64,000 nucleotides of DNA from Pseudisothecium myosuroides (GCA_951799445.1 OX637287.1:37911724-37975723), one strand, 5' to 3'; shown: positions 22,260-34,581, numbered from the stretch's first letter. The notes: generated from the sequence alone by a model not told the origin. A program made the numbers and translations.

Positions 22260-25185
22260 GAATTTGATTTTATAACACGTTTGTGTTTTATCCAAATGTA
22301 CTAGGTCTTCGAGGATTATCATCTGCTTTTCACTATATAGTATCAAAAAAGCTACATTTAATTTGTAATTACTCATTGAGAGGGCAAACTATTAGTCTCA
22401 CTACAAAATTTTATTTTTGAGGGGAGTGGTACAATGTAGATATCCACTTATCCAGCCTAATTTCAACCTACACTAATTTAATTTTCTTACAAAATAGTGT
22501 GGCATTGGTAAATTAGTGTCAGTAGGGCAAAATGACAAATCCATTGAATTACATTGGTTTTCTCACAAGGAATGAAATTGGACCAATGGTCTTATTTTCC
22601 GAACTTCCGAAGGGGTGGGTGACGCGGATCTTTCAGCTTCACTGCAGAAAAGAAATTTAAGTTACATCTGTTCTTGCATGCAGGCCGGCCGGCAGGAGCT
22701 ACCAGCTGGAATGTTTGAGGTCATCCGGCTGCTTCAAATTGAATCCATATTGTGAGGACAACTGGCTGAAATCTTTTCATTGGCGATCAACATTTCAAAC
22801 TGAACAAAAACAAATAGTGGAGGCTGCGGGACGAAGACTTTGGGGTAGCTAGCGCGCGGAGGGGAGTTGAACGTACATTTGATTTGCGAAGGTGCTTCAC
22901 CAGGGCAAGGCTAGCCAGTAAGCAGCTGATCGAAGCCAGTTGGCCGGATTGCTAAGTTCCTAGTCTACATTCTTCGGTCCTCGGAATTTACGTGCTCAAC
23001 GAGTACGTACAGGTCGACTTTTTCTTTCACGATAAATATCATGTGGGTCTCATGATGCCGGCTTGCATACAAGATTTTATTAGTTCGATCCTTTCAAAGA
23101 TTCGCTTGGACTTGCTTTAGTAGGGTACTAGTCGCCGGTAGTACTATTATCTGAAGCTTATGGTATCAAATATCTAGCATTCCCCATTTCACTGTTGCAG
23201 TTACTAACTTAGTCGGTCACGACGAGAATTTACAATTGCCTCAAGACGAGAATTCACAATTGCCTGCGGATCAATTGAATAAATGAGAAGAAGATGTGTA
23301 GGCAGACTTCAATATCATGAAATCTGTAGTCTAACACTATCAAGAGTCAATAAATTCAGTCTGTTTTGATTAGAACGGGCAATATTAAATCAATTTTATA
23401 TGTTAGGCAAAATTCTAATTAATTGATGGTCATGATCGATCGTGTGAGTGTGAGACTGTAACCCACATTTCAACTGGACAATCATTCTTAAATTTTCAAA
23501 AGGAGTCCCTCTACCATTAAAAAGTGAGGGAGCTTGTCGACGTGGTCTATATATATGCCAGGTGTGTGGTGGTGACTTCCCAAAACCTTCAAAAATTTTG
23601 TCGATGATCGAGTGCTTGCCAGCTGAAATTTTTGAAAAGACTACAGCTTTATTTTCACAGCTTCATGAATGCGCACATTTGTCACCTCAGGAGTTAAATT
23701 CAAGCGTCGTTTACTCCAATACCCAAACCAAAAGAGTATTATATAAATTTGCCGCCCATGACGCATGTTCTACCGAGACTGCAATGATCATTTGACCCTA
23801 CTCAATGACTTGCAGACAGACCAGCCGGGCTGCAGGCTGCAGACCACCTCAGAATCCTCCCCAAGTACAATAAGAAATTCAGAATTCTATCCTTTGTACC
23901 CCATCGAGCGAGCGATTTTTGTAGTGCCCCAAAGTCATCCGCAAATCCGGGCCATCCGGCGCTTCAGGAGAAGAAGTCTAGCCGCACACCAGTCTACTGC
24001 ATGATCGATCCCTTCCCCCACGCACCGCTAATCCAAGATTCCACAACAGGATCGAAACTGACAAAACTTAAAACCACATATAAAATTCAATTCGGTATTG
24101 GTAGGACCTCATGCGCAGACAACAACATTAAGTGCAGCAACCCGGTAGTCCGGGATGGGAAAGACCATGTGTCGAAAGATCGGTCGATATCGATGAGCTG
24201 GTGACAGACAAGTTAAGACTGCAATCGTCGTCTACGACGCCGAACTCCAGACATTGCATTTTATTACTGTAAGACTGTCCCGGCTGCTTCAGGTGCGATC
24301 AGTGCCGTTCTAGAAGGTCCCCGAGAAGGTCAAGCTTGGACTGCTGCCCCTGATCAGTGGAGATGGTCGTGTGTAAGCTTTAGAAAAGCTTGCAACCCTT
24401 TCTTCGGTGCAGGAAGACTAGCGACGTGCGCTTTAGCTTAATTCCTGACAAGCTAGCTTAACTTTCTTGAAGGACTGTCGTCGCCTGCTGTTGGAAGTTG
24501 GTTGTGCATTTATTCAATGCAATTTGTCAATTACAAGGTTGTGACTAACTGGTTTGCGAGACAAATTTGGTTGTGTACATTATTTCAGATTGTTGTGTTG
24601 GAGGATTTTGGAGGACTGCATGAGTGGTGGTGACGACTGGACGACTGGACGACGACTGCAACAGCAAAAGGCGTCGTCGGTTTGACGCTCAGGTCGCTTC
24701 TTGTCGTCGGAGGTCAAAACGGTTTCCCTGTAGTTCTTTTTGGCTCACTTGGCGATTATTCTGCAAGGGCGGAATTACGGGACTGTAACCTATCTTTAGA
24801 CCCGGAAGTTCAGGTGGGCTGGAATTGAGGGAAAAGCGGATCCGCATATTAGTATCAGACAGTCAAAATTGTTATAAGAAACTGGAATTTCTTGTTCTCT
24901 TTTTTTCTTGCAGTAAAGTTTCCCTTTACTTGTGTCAAAATAAATAAATAAATAAAATAAGAAACTGGAAATTTTATTAACAAGAACTGTGTGACCGTGA
25001 GGCGCTGTCCTATGTAAACAACAATATTAGTTTATCGATATTGATAGGGAATAGTTGGGAAATTAAACAGAAGGGGCATTCCACTAGTCGGACCTCTTTC
25101 TCACCAAATCTTAACCATGTTGTGTAGTATAAATGCGGTTGTAGACACTATTTGGAAACTCAAATTTGGAAACCATAGTTAATTA
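22260..25185. other. Intergenic block of mixed composition
   Basis: From about 22600 to 24900 the GC content is clearly higher than on either side, and frames at 23562-24204 run without long gaps, but none shows a domain, codon pattern or splice context that I recognise. The phrase AAAATAGTGTGGCATTGG at 22492 recurs in modified form near 35084. The 24620-24720 stretch is rich in GACGACTG and CGTCGTC repeats. It may be a former gene, a non-coding transcript or an old element. Confidence 0.3.
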
Positions 25186-25295
25186 TGCTAGGGTGAATTT
25201 CATTAAAGTGTGCCATTCCATAACTTTGGCACTTTCACAATTTAGATCATACAATCTAAAATTTGTACTTGTTATAGATGGTTCAGACTTCAAAC

Positions 25296-25975
25296 CCCGG
25301 GTACGCAACTCCCATATTATATGGCCCTCATTATAATCACTTATAATGCATTTTAGTCTAATTTCAAGGGATACAGTTTGTTTTAATGTAAAAAACTCTT
25401 GTAGTCCTTTTAACAAGGAATCCAAAAACGTAATTATATATGTGAAATGATATTTCTTTGGGGACAATAATAGCATTAAAAAACTAATTATATGAGTTTT
25501 TTTAATACATGTATCATGGGACAAGCTACCCAACTTTTGGGGCTTTTTAATAAAATTTTAATTTTAATTGGAGGGAACTTTTTGTAAAGAATTTTTAAAA
25601 CTATGCATAGATGGTCAATTTCATTAAAATGGCGGTATTCCATTATAATGGCACAACATTCTATTAAAATGGCACTGAATTTGTCAAAGATAACACTGCA
25701 TTCCATTAAAATGGCATAGAATGTGTTACAAATGGCAAAATAATACCGCCATTTTAACAAAATTGACCATATAGGTGTTTCAATTCTTCATATATATTGT
25801 TAGTTTTTTCTCATATGTATGCAATTGAACATTTTCTACATTTAATTTTCTTTTAATTTGGTCTTCACCTAGCTTTTTGGTCTTTTTAATTCGATATAAT
25901 TTTTACAAGAGCCGTTCTCTGAGCCGTTTTAATGCCGATGACCCCTGTGTATAATACATGAGTTGCGTACCCGGG
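25296..25975. mobile_element. 8-bp-TSD inverted-repeat element nested in a family A copy
   Basis: The inverted termini are perfect over 16 bp, CCCGGGTACGCAACTC, at 25296-25311 and its complement at 25960-25975. The host sequence CTTCAAAC is duplicated on both sides (25288-25295, 25976-25983). An 8-bp duplication points to hAT, although the CCCGGG terminus is not the usual CAGGG. No transposase frame is present. It itself contains family A element 4, so without that it would be about 516 bp. Confidence 0.88.
25611..25770. mobile_element. Family A element 4 (160 bp), innermost of the nest
   Basis: Termini ATGGTCAATTTCATTAAAAT and the complement of AATACCGCCATTTTAAC at the right; the 4-bp duplication is atag (25607-25610 and 25771-25774). 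The interior differs from other copies: it is made of repeated CATTMTATTAAAATGGCA units with no CCTAGAT motifs. It is inserted in the 25296-25975 element, making it the youngest layer of this nest. Confidence 0.88.
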
Positions 25976-26322
25976 CTTCAAACCACCCGGTTCGAAAATG
26001 GCGTATGGAATATTGCCATATTAATGAAATTCGCCATTGCTATAGTCTTTGTTAAAAGGACATAGCCAATAAATGAATAAATACTTATAAAAAATCACTA
26101 TTTTCCCACTCACACATATATGTACGTGTGTATGTAATATTAAGTCTGTTGTGACTTTTAGATTTTTTTACTTTAATTTCTAGAATATAGATTTGAACTA
26201 GAATTAAGTTGAAAAATTGTGTATGCATGTATGTCCGTAACTCTGTATGTGCCACAAAGACAATTCTACATGAACATGATTATATGTATAAGAATGTCCA
26301 AGAACGCTTTTCATAAGATATG

Positions 26323-26367
26323 TAATAATAATAATGATGATGATGATGATAACAACAACAACAACAA
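26323..26367. repeat. Compound microsatellite
   Basis: Four TAA-type triplets pass into about five GAT triplets and then five or six AAC triplets without interruption. No coding context. Confidence 0.9.
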
Positions 26368-26874
26368 ATATACAATTATGAGTATCAACATTAATCCAAA
26401 AATTGCTCCCATAAATTGAAAAAATTGGAATTATGAAGTGAAATTTGGACATGTTGATGTACAAAAGGGATTCTATCTTCATGTGTATTTTCACTTAGAA
26501 CGGACTATATTTAGACATACTATTATTAAGGAACTTATCAAAATAAACAAACAAACCAAAATTTAAAAAAAATTAATTAATTAATTTTAAATCTTTATTT
26601 AAAATAATCAACAAAAAAATCAATTATAATTTCTAAAACTGATAAAAATCCAAATGTAAAAGTACAACAAATTGTGTTTGACGAAATATTTTAGAATTTC
26701 TTGTTGCGCCTTGACAGGGATTTAATTCAATATTATGATTCTATATATGTATAGGTATATGAGGCTATGAGCCAATGATTTATAATTTCCTACCATTTGA
26801 TATTGAGAATTAGTAATGCTTTTTATTCTCATTGAAGCGTAGTCTCCCATTTAAATAAGTTTTTTTTATTTTAA

Positions 26875-27590
26875 CACTTAATAAATGACCCGAGACCATT
26901 TTTTTGGTCATTGCCCTTTTTTTTTGAATTTCTTGTTTTTAAAATTTTGAGTTTTAAGAAAAATAAAAACTATTTTTAGAAAATACTTAAATAGATTGCG
27001 TTATGAATCCAATGGTGGTAGTTTCATCAAATTCCCAATTGAATTCTGCCTTGTTTACACCTCATTTCTTTGGATTCGGTTTGAGTATGGACTAATTCAA
27101 AAGTCAACCAACCAATGAGATTCTTGCCCACCTCAAAAAGGGTAGATCTAAGGAGTTCAAGGAAAAGACAAGTGGCACATTCTTTTTCTTCTTATAAACA
27201 CTACTCCAATTTAGTGACCACCATGAATTGAAAAATACTTAGTATGTTGTAAGGTTTTACATGTACATTCCCAACTCTCTTATCTTTCACTGAGCACAAA
27301 AAGAGCATCATTTCAAAACATTCTTAAAAAGATATGCTACTTCAAAGTTGGCATTGCCCTTAGTATTTCCATTGACCTAAATAAAACTTCAAACTCAAAT
27401 ATCTCTTGAACCATGCGGTCAAATAATTTGAAATTTTTTGAGGTGCTCACTTTCAATGTCAATGAAAACTTCAAGATCCTATGGTTATATTATATTCAAT
27501 CTCAAGAAAAAATGAGCAAAAAAATTGCTCAAGTTCTTGGCAATTTTGGCCCATTTTGAAAGTACACCCCCCTTTGGTCGTTAGGGCGGG
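26875..27590. mobile_element. Family B-like element 4
   Basis: Flanked by TTAA at 26871-26874 and 27591-27594. The left end is CACTTAATAAATGACC and the complement of the right end is CCCGCCCTAACGACC, an imperfect inverted repeat. The interior shares family B phrases such as TTTGAAATTTTTTGAGG and TCAAGATCCTATGGTTA (compare TAAGATCCTACGGTTA in element 1). Degenerate copy. Confidence 0.4.
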
Positions 27591-27594
27591 TTAA

Positions 27595-28539
27595 TTCTTT
27601 GACTCTAAAATATGGAAATATTGAAGTGTCATATGTTTGAGTTGTAATTATAAATTATGAGTTGATATGAAACTCATGGCACAAAGTTTGAATTTTAGGT
27701 TATCAATTTTTAACAAAATAGAGTCTTTTACTGTGTAAGCTTATTATTTCAAAATATAACTTTTGAGATTATTAAGTAAAACAAGTTATGGGTTTGGTAG
27801 AAAGAATATTACTATGGTGATGTGAAAATCAAACTTTGGAAGCTTTTGTAAGACTAGTGTGAGACATATTTGTCTGAAGCTATTAATTCCTAAAAATGTG
27901 ATGATAGTACTGTGTAATGTGTGAGAATAACTTAACAATGTCATTTAAACAAATATTGTGTAAAACAACCTATGTATCATATATGTATGAATTGGTTAAA
28001 TCGATTATTTTAGTCACCAAACAACATTCATTGTATAAAATTGGAACCAAATTCATTTAAAATTTGGTTCCATACAGTGCTCTTAAATTTACAATCATTG
28101 ATTTTTTTCATGGAACTACCGGTAGTTGAAATGGGATTAAAATGTTTTTAGTTCTAACTATTGTTTTTTGATATTTCTACTTATTTAATAAATGAAGATG
28201 TCTCTCTCAAAGGCCATTTTGAATTTTTGAATTTTTTTTTGAAATGAAAAATTTCTTCATTTTCTAAATCACAATTTTTTTTTGCATTAAACGGCTTTGA
28301 GTACAAAATGGTGTAATTAATAATCCTTAGGGATTCATGACTTTGTTTAATCTAAACTATCATTTTGAGTGCAGCAATGTATAGGAAAGAAATGATTTTT
28401 TTGCTTCAAATTATAAAACCTTGATTTCACTTATGGAATGAAAGATAATAACGTTTGATCATGAGGGTGTTAAAACTATGAAAATTATAAATTTAAGTCT
28501 TTCAAAGTTTAGTTGGACACACCAAAATATAATGTCTTT
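27595..28539. other. AT-rich spacer
   Basis: No gene or repeat border recognised. Confidence 0.3.
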
Positions 28540-28830
28540 GGTATCTTGGAGGTAATTGTAGAACGTTGGACTAGCCATTGTGAAAATCATTCTTTGGATT
28601 ATTGTATAAATCATTTGCTTACAAAAAACCAAGAGCACTTATAGGAGGTCAAACTCTTGTGCAATGGCCGTTTTGTTTGTGGTTTTTTTTAATGCAGTGG
28701 GTTTCCCATTTGTTCCAAAACAAAACAAAAAACAAAAACTCTTGTGCAGTACCTTCCCCTTCTCACACAAAATTCCAAGAGTGAACATCTACACTTTTGT
28801 CTTACATAGAAAAGATTCTATGTCATCTAT
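28540..28830. repeat. Dispersed repeat, copy 1 (relative at 36.96-37.48 kb)
   Basis: Shares ordered phrases with 36960-37480: AACGTTGG, ATTGTGRAAATCATYCTT, GGTCAAACT, GTGCA, CACAAAATTCCAA, GTGAACAT/GATGAACAA and AGATTCT(A/T)TGTCAT. Copy 1 carries a retroposed tail (28664-28735); copy 2 carries a family A element instead. Each copy therefore shows the empty site of the other's insertion. Confidence 0.6.
28664..28735 (+). mobile_element. Retroposed LINE/SINE 3' tail with 13-bp target duplication
   Basis: The 13-bp host sequence AAACTCTTGTGCA is present on both sides (28651-28663 and 28736-28748). The insert ends TTTAATGCAGTGGGTTTCCC then ATTTGTTCC and an A-rich CAAAACAAAAAACA tail. The same 3' end is found in inserts at 34582 and 44169. 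A short 5'-truncated insert with an A-rich tail and duplication is diagnostic of target-primed reverse transcription. Confidence 0.85.
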
Positions 28831-29552
28831 TGAACACTTTTTAGGCCGCTGCATTATTACAAAGTCAATTTGCAATGTTTGCAGAATACGCAATAACAAT
28901 GGAGGGATTACAATAGTGTACTTAATAATCCCCCAATTGGATATTAAAGACCTGTCGTGGCCCATTTTCACTAGATATCCAATTTCTAGTTCTTTCAATT
29001 GGAAGAAGTTTTTGTACTCTTTGTTTGGGTAGGTAAAGGTGGACTTACATGTGAGCTTGGTGGACAAAAAAAAGTACTGAAAACCAAGAAAAATTCCACT
29101 TATCATCGGTTAACGTGAAAGTAGGAGAACGAGTTCCACCAATAGCAATGCATTTTCCACACTATAGAAAGACCATAACAATATTTTCTATATTACAGTA
29201 TCGGTGAACGCACCCGCCCATCTATTATAGATGGTAAAAAACAAACAGTAAATTACCGTATCAGGCAAGGCCGCCAATACGGTATCCCTGTTCTGACACG
29301 TGGTTTCCATGCAGTCAACCCTAGAAAATATGGTGTTCGGTGAAAGGGCACCAGAGGCCTGGGTCCCGCACAGTAACTTATCAGACTTCCACACCCTTTT
29401 AGTTTCAGATGCTTTGCACTACACAAAACAGTGAAATTAAGGTAGAGGTACCTATTTCTGATAACTTAAGCATTTCAGCCTATAGGATATAGGGAATTTG
29501 GTGAGAAATTGAGTTCAATGTGTGCAAACATAAAGATGAGGCATTACAGAAG
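28831..29552. other. Intergenic DNA
   Basis: No gene recognised. The short frames (for example 28789-29106 minus) show no domain. Near 29200-29340 the GC content rises slightly and a TACGGTAT / TACCGTATC pair occurs, possibly an old element end. Confidence 0.3.
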
Positions 29553-29888
29553 ATAAGGTAACAGGCATTCAGAAATCACCCACCTGAGAGTCGAAACTGA
29601 CTTTTGGGGAGGTGAAACATCTCAAAATAAATTTCAATAAATTTTCCTTGAAAGACAAGAGGAATTGGCATCTAATCCAAGTTGTTTCATATTTTTTGGA
29701 GCGTTTTGGAATTAGTTATGAAATTTTGAAGTTGAAGTGGCATAGGGCTCTAAAATTGCCCACCCCCTAAAATGTACACTATTTGTACATCGTTGAAGGC
29801 TATGAAATAGTTACATGTACAAGCAGTGTATATTTGAATAGAGTGGGTGATTTTAGAGCCTGTGCGATTTCAGAGCCTGTTACCTTAT
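29553..29888. mobile_element. Family C inverted-repeat element, copy 1
   Basis: The outer ends are perfect 14-bp inverted repeats, ATAAGGTAACAGGC at 29553-29566 and its complement at 29875-29888. Nested inside the right part is a second inverted pair, GGCTCTAAAATTGCCCAC near 29749 and GTGGGTGATTTTAGAGCC near 29857. A related copy in opposite arrangement lies at about 49487-49740. No coding capacity and no clear target duplication. Confidence 0.6.
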
Positions 29889-30329
29889 GAGCCATGTAGA
29901 GGACCGTCTTAGTATTGTCGGATGTGCAAATACAATGGAAAATACATCGGAATTTCGGCGGGGCACACCAACTAGCTGTTCACCTTATAGATTCTTTGAC
30001 GGTCAATTTGGGTTGATAATTTTTATAAATGCACATTCTTATGCAAAAAAACAGCCCAAATATGGTCTGGAATTTTCTCTTATAGACTTATAGAAGAATG
30101 AAAAAAATAACAATTTTTTTCCCAAGAATGAATGTTTTATTCAATACAAATTTGGATTTTTTATTCAGACCCATTCCACTCACCTATTTATGTTAGCTTT
30201 GGCACTTCTCCCTAAAGAAGGAAGGAAATGGAGAGATGAGTGGATGAGAAGGTACAAACATATAATCATTTTCAATGAATAGTGCATCTAGCTGTTGTCT
30301 ACAATAGGTCACCCTATAAAGCCATCACG

Positions 30330-30600
30330 GGAAGGCTATCAAAAATATATGTACTTCTATCTTAGGTTGCTCCACACTAATTTCTTGTTTTTTGATATTA
30401 TAAAAATATTTATTCTTAATGTATTAGAATGCACTACTTTTAAATTATATATTGTTGTAATTGGGATTTATAAACCTCTATGTGTAGAAATGGAAATATT
30501 TGTAGAAGTATTTGTTAACTTTGATGGCTTGTAAAGTAACTTTTTTGTGATAAGGCAAACTGATTTCACTACTTAGTGTACAATACCAGTGAATTGTGTT
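30330..30600. repeat. Dispersed repeat D, copy 1
   Basis: Matches 32170-32375 plus the sequence after 32682: CACACTAATTTCTT, AATGCACTACTT, TAAACCTCTATGTG and ATGGCTTGTAAAG here against CACTAATTTCTTAAC, AATGCACTACTTATGA, GAACCTCTATGTATA and ATGGCTTACATAA there. Here the sequence runs on without interruption, giving an empty site for the pair of family A elements in copy 2. Confidence 0.55.
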
Positions 30601-30794
30601 TGAATTGCATTTGAAAAATGTGGTAATAAAGTTTGAAAAAACAAATTATATAAGGATGTAAATATAAACATAAAAACAAATAGTTAATGTAATTAAATGT
30701 GCAAATATGTTTTTTATTTATAGAAGTGTCATTCCTTAATAATTTGCTTCTAAGCATTTTTAAGTCAATATTTGGATTATGAAGTTTCATCAAA

Positions 30795-30989
30795 ATGGGC
30801 AATTTCGTTAAAATGGCAATATTTTTTTTAAATGGCATGAAAACAGTTCAAAACGGTCGTTCTGAAATCTATATCTATACTAGATGGTTCAGAATGGCCG
30901 TTTTGAAATCTATATCTGTCCTAGATGGTGAAAATGGCACACTGTCAAAGTGGCACTTGGAATACCGCCATTTTAACGAAATTGCCCAT
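30795..30989. mobile_element. Family A element 6 (195 bp)
   Basis: Termini ATGGGCAATTTCGTTAAAAT and its complement, with the 4-bp duplication caaa (30791-30794 and 30990-30993). Same length as element 3 and nearly identical inside (GTTCTGAAATCTATATC, CCTAGATGGTGAAAATGGCA, GTCAAAGTGGCACTTGGAAT). Confidence 0.9.
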
Positions 30990-31008
30990 CAAAATAACTT
31001 TTCACTAT

Positions 31009-31218
31009 ACGGGCAATTTTATTAAAATGGCAATATTATTTTAATGAAACTTCATAATGACATTTTGATGGTGTGACATTTTGACCATCTAGGACTGGTA
31101 TAGAGTTTAGAACGGGCATTTTGAAACATCTAGGACAGGTATCGATTTAAGAATGGCTGTTCTAAACTGTAAAAGCGCCAAAGTTCAGTAATACCACCAT
31201 TTTAATGAAATTGACCAT
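31009..31218. mobile_element. Family A element 7 (210 bp)
   Basis: Left terminus ACGGGCAATTTTATTAAAAT, right terminus TTTTAATGAAATTGACCAT; the 4-bp duplication is ctat (31005-31008 and 31219-31222). The interior holds CATCTAGGACTGGTATAGA and a second CATCTAGGACAGGTATCGA, that is, the motif of the other copies in reverse orientation. Only 19 bp from element 6. Confidence 0.85.
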
Positions 31219-32169
31219 CTATTGATCTAAGCTCCAAAGTACTTAAATTAGAATATTTTTAATCAAATTTTTCTAAAGCAATGACCAATTTAGTGAAATT
31301 AATAATATATTTGAAACATTTAATAATATATTTAGTTTTCAAAGATATAATTAATCTTTAAAAAATGATACTAGCTCCTTCAATTCTTTGATTATGACTT
31401 ATGAGAATATCAAACTTGTTCACAATGGAACATCCAAATTGAGCTTGAATTACTCTTATTGATGCTATATCCACATCGTTATTCTCAAGTCTCAACTTTA
31501 TTGATGCTATATCTACATCATTGAGTTAAGGTCAAGACATTTTAGTTGTTTTTAATTTTATAAGGGGTGGTTTATCAAAAAAATGGTACACTATCCATCA
31601 TTCAATGTATTTTAATACATGACCTTTTTGCTTCCTTTAAAATTTGATTTTGAATTTCAAAATTATTCTTTAGGCTCTTGAGCAAAAATTAAGAAAATGA
31701 AGCCCTTGAAGTGTAGTTTCTACTCTACTTAGAAATTTTGAAAATTTCCATAAAATTAGCATTTTAGTGAAGTTTGAGGATCTATAACCCTGAGTTTTTA
31801 AATATGGATTAACATGAATATTTTCTTTAAAATATAACATTCTGCAATATAATTTATTTCTATCTTAAAATTTAAGTATTTTTTAAACATGATTTGCATT
31901 TGATACAAATTTTTTTCATTTTTTCTTCAAAAATTCATGGTAATTTGAAATTTTCTCCAAAAAAATTGAAAATTTATGACAAATATTAGAATATTAGATT
32001 TATGATTTCATCTATTAAAAATAAAACCAAAAAAATTCAGTCATAAATAGAAAAGAACTGGAGGATACAAAGTGAGAGACTTTCAAGTTTGACTATACAG
32101 TGTTATGTTGTGTCCTTTAGTAATTAAAAATTAAGCAAGATAAGATGCTTCATGCTACAGGAAATGGCT
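31219..32169. other. AT-rich spacer
   Basis: A direct repeat of TTATTGATGCTATATC (and a diverged ACATCRTT) occurs near 31453 and 31500. No gene recognised. Confidence 0.3.
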
Positions 32170-32375
32170 ACACTACAATAGTGTAATTATGTTACTTCAC
32201 ACTAATTTCTTAACATTTGATAGAATATAAATATTTAGTTATTTTCCACTACTGTATAAAAATGCACTACTTATGAATTAGCTATCGTTGTAGTCAAGAC
32301 TTATGAACCTCTATGTATATAAATGAAAATAATTGTAGAAATATCTCTTCACTTTAATGGCTTACATAATAACCG
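32170..32375. repeat. Dispersed repeat D, copy 2 (interrupted)
   Basis: Homologous to 30330-30600. Continuity with the other copy breaks at about 32370, where family A sequence begins, and resumes after 32682 (GAAGGCAACCGACC against GATAAGGCAAACTGA). This marks the family A pair as later insertions. Confidence 0.5.
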
Positions 32376-32682
32376 ATATTTCATTAAAATGGCGATATTC
32401 TATATGCCATTTTCAGATTGTGCAATCTGAACTATTTAGGACAAGTATAGATTTTAGACTACTCCATCTAAATTGTGAAAGTGCCAAAATTGTAGAATGA
32501 CTACCATTTTAACAAAATTCCCATTCCAATGGTGAATGGTGGTGTTCCACAAATTGGCATTTTTCAGTTAGGATCGTGCGATCTGAAATCTATACTAGTC
32601 CTAGACTTTAGGTCTAAGGAAGCGGAATTGAATGGTACAACATTTGGTGGATTTCGTATGCCATTTTAACGAAATTTCCCAT
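32371..32682. mobile_element. Family A elements 8a and 8b, head-to-tail pair
   Basis: Two degenerate copies, 32371-32524 and 32529-32682, each 154 bp and separated only by tcca. 8a has TATTTCATTAAAATGGCGAT on the left and CATTTTAACAAAATTCCCAT on the right; 8b has ATGGTGAATGGTGGTGTTCC on the left (a deletion in the terminus) and CCATTTTAACGAAATTTCCC on the right. The outer flanks taat and atta do not match exactly. The lengths agree with the short form. Confidence 0.65.
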
Positions 32683-34581
32683 ATTAATAGTAAGTTTCTA
32701 CAACCTATTTGCTGTGAAGGCAACCGACCTAATTTCACTATTCGGAAAGAATCATTCTATCGTTTGTCACACTCATTAGTCTTTTTCTGCGTAAAGTTGG
32801 AATAAAGTTGGGAGGTCAGTTTCAACTTTCAAGGAAAGAAATTAAAATACCCACGTCAGTTCAAAAGCTGAGTACTCGTATCAGATAGTACCTCCGACCG
32901 TGCGGCAAACGTACTACTTGGAATTCTTTTGGTACAGGCCGAGTCTCCACCTCCCATTTGTCTACCATTTTTCAAAACAATTTCAAATTTTATTTCACTA
33001 CTAACACCATTAGTACTGTATTCGAAACAATTGAACTGGACAACAATGGTCTACCAGTTCTGCTGATTGTGACTCTAACTTAATCAACGTAAGTTAAAAT
33101 CTTTGAATTCAAGCTTGCAATGAAAACCACTGCCGGACCGCCCCACAGCGCTATCCCCTTATCGTAACTCGCGCTGTTGAATTGGAATCTATAGCAGGTG
33201 TTTAGGCCACCGCATGTGACGAGAGAGTACGGGAATCGCAACACGTTCGATCAAGCTCGTGGCTCACAGTCACGAAAGCTAAGGCATGCAACCCACATGT
33301 GACATGTGCAATAAATTCACACTCGGATTCTTGCAAAGTCGAAACCGTATTAAAATTTAAAAGGTAACAAGGTAAGGTGTCTGAACCGCTTGCAAGATAC
33401 TTGCAAGATGCAGTACGAATTGAAGTCCTTGTCTTGAAAAGTTGGAGACGTGCATTGTTTGTGGTTAATGGTGCCAGACAATTGAGTTCCTTGGGAAAAC
33501 TGCTGAATGGGTAAAAAAGCGCACACACTAGCTAGCTACAGCCGGCAGCAGACGGAGGCAGGCAACAGCATTTGCTCTGGATCGAGTCCACATGGCACTA
33601 AGTTATGTTTTTCCTCTCCCCGGCCAATTCATGGACTTCCAAGCAATTGTGCTTGGAAGAAGAATACAGTATTGCCGGCATGGGGAGCACGGGTAGCACA
33701 CGTTATGCACGTCCGGGTGACGTGCTTAGAACAACTACCTCGATCGAATAGACTCTTAGATTCACCGTGGTCTTGGGACCAAGGCTAGTCAGTTTCTATT
33801 CAGTTTCAGTAGTCTGTTCCTTCCTGGATGGAAGTTAGCCCCCCTCTCAACACTAAACTTGCCCAGGCAGGCTTGTTACGTACTTACGTTTCGGATCAAG
33901 ATTGATTCTTAAACAGTCTATTTTTTTCTCAGTCTGCACTTTAGTTGAAGCACTTTAATTGAAGGATTCTGATCTTTCAATGAGGAATTAATAAAAAGTC
34001 TACCGCATTCATTTTCTTTTGACCTGGAAAAGATCACTTCATTACTTCTTTGCTGTAATGCTGTCATGTCATGTTTCATGTTGAATCTTGACAGCAGGAC
34101 TGAACGAGAAACGCAATTCCTCACCTTCTCTTTTCTTGCAGTTTTCTGTAACGCAGAGAGATCATCTCTGGTTCCGGATCCAGTTTACAGTTTGCCAACA
34201 AGTAAAATTTGTGCCTCTAATTTTCCCCTAGAGCCGCATATATATCCCTGATCCACGTTCCGAACTGCCGATCCTGGTGCAAAAAAATCTGGGAATCTTC
34301 TGATATTCCCGCAAGGGAAAAAAATCTGGGAATCTCCCTATGTTAGTCACTTGCATTAAATCCTTAAAAGAGACCTCTATAATGCTGTCACTACATCAAT
34401 GCCGGATTTTGAAGGTTGCAAAAATGCAGTGCACCACCTGCAAAAAGGCTCTATATGAAGGGAGAAACCATTGGAGCCCTTCAAAAGAAAGAGAAAAGAA
34501 TTTTCAACTTTTCATTGATCAATAAGTGTCTAGCTAAAATTAAAACTTACAAATGAAAGCCGGTATTGAAAATGAAGGGCA
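32683..34581. other. Intergenic block, higher GC from 32.8 to 34.3 kb
   Basis: Frames occur on both strands (for example 33202-33528 minus, 33507-33788 plus) but no domain, signal or splice pattern is recognisable. Composition similar to the 22.6-24.9 kb block. May be old non-coding transcription units or decayed genes. Confidence 0.3.

Larger units (their letters stand above)
25190..26037. mobile_element. Family A element 5, split by a 680-bp insertion
   Basis: The left terminus AGGGTGAATTTCATTAAAG and the right GAAATTCGCCAT match family A; the 4-bp duplication is tgct (25186-25189 and 26038-26041). The middle is interrupted by a different element at 25296-25975 with an 8-bp duplication. 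Removing that insertion and one duplication leaves 160 bp, the normal size of the short family A form and equal to element 4. The interior resembles element 9 (CATTCCATAACTTTGGCACT). Confidence 0.85.

Noticed and set aside
26204..26494. 96-codon minus-strand frame with an Ile run
   Set aside because: The Ile run is the translation of the compound microsatellite, not a protein feature.
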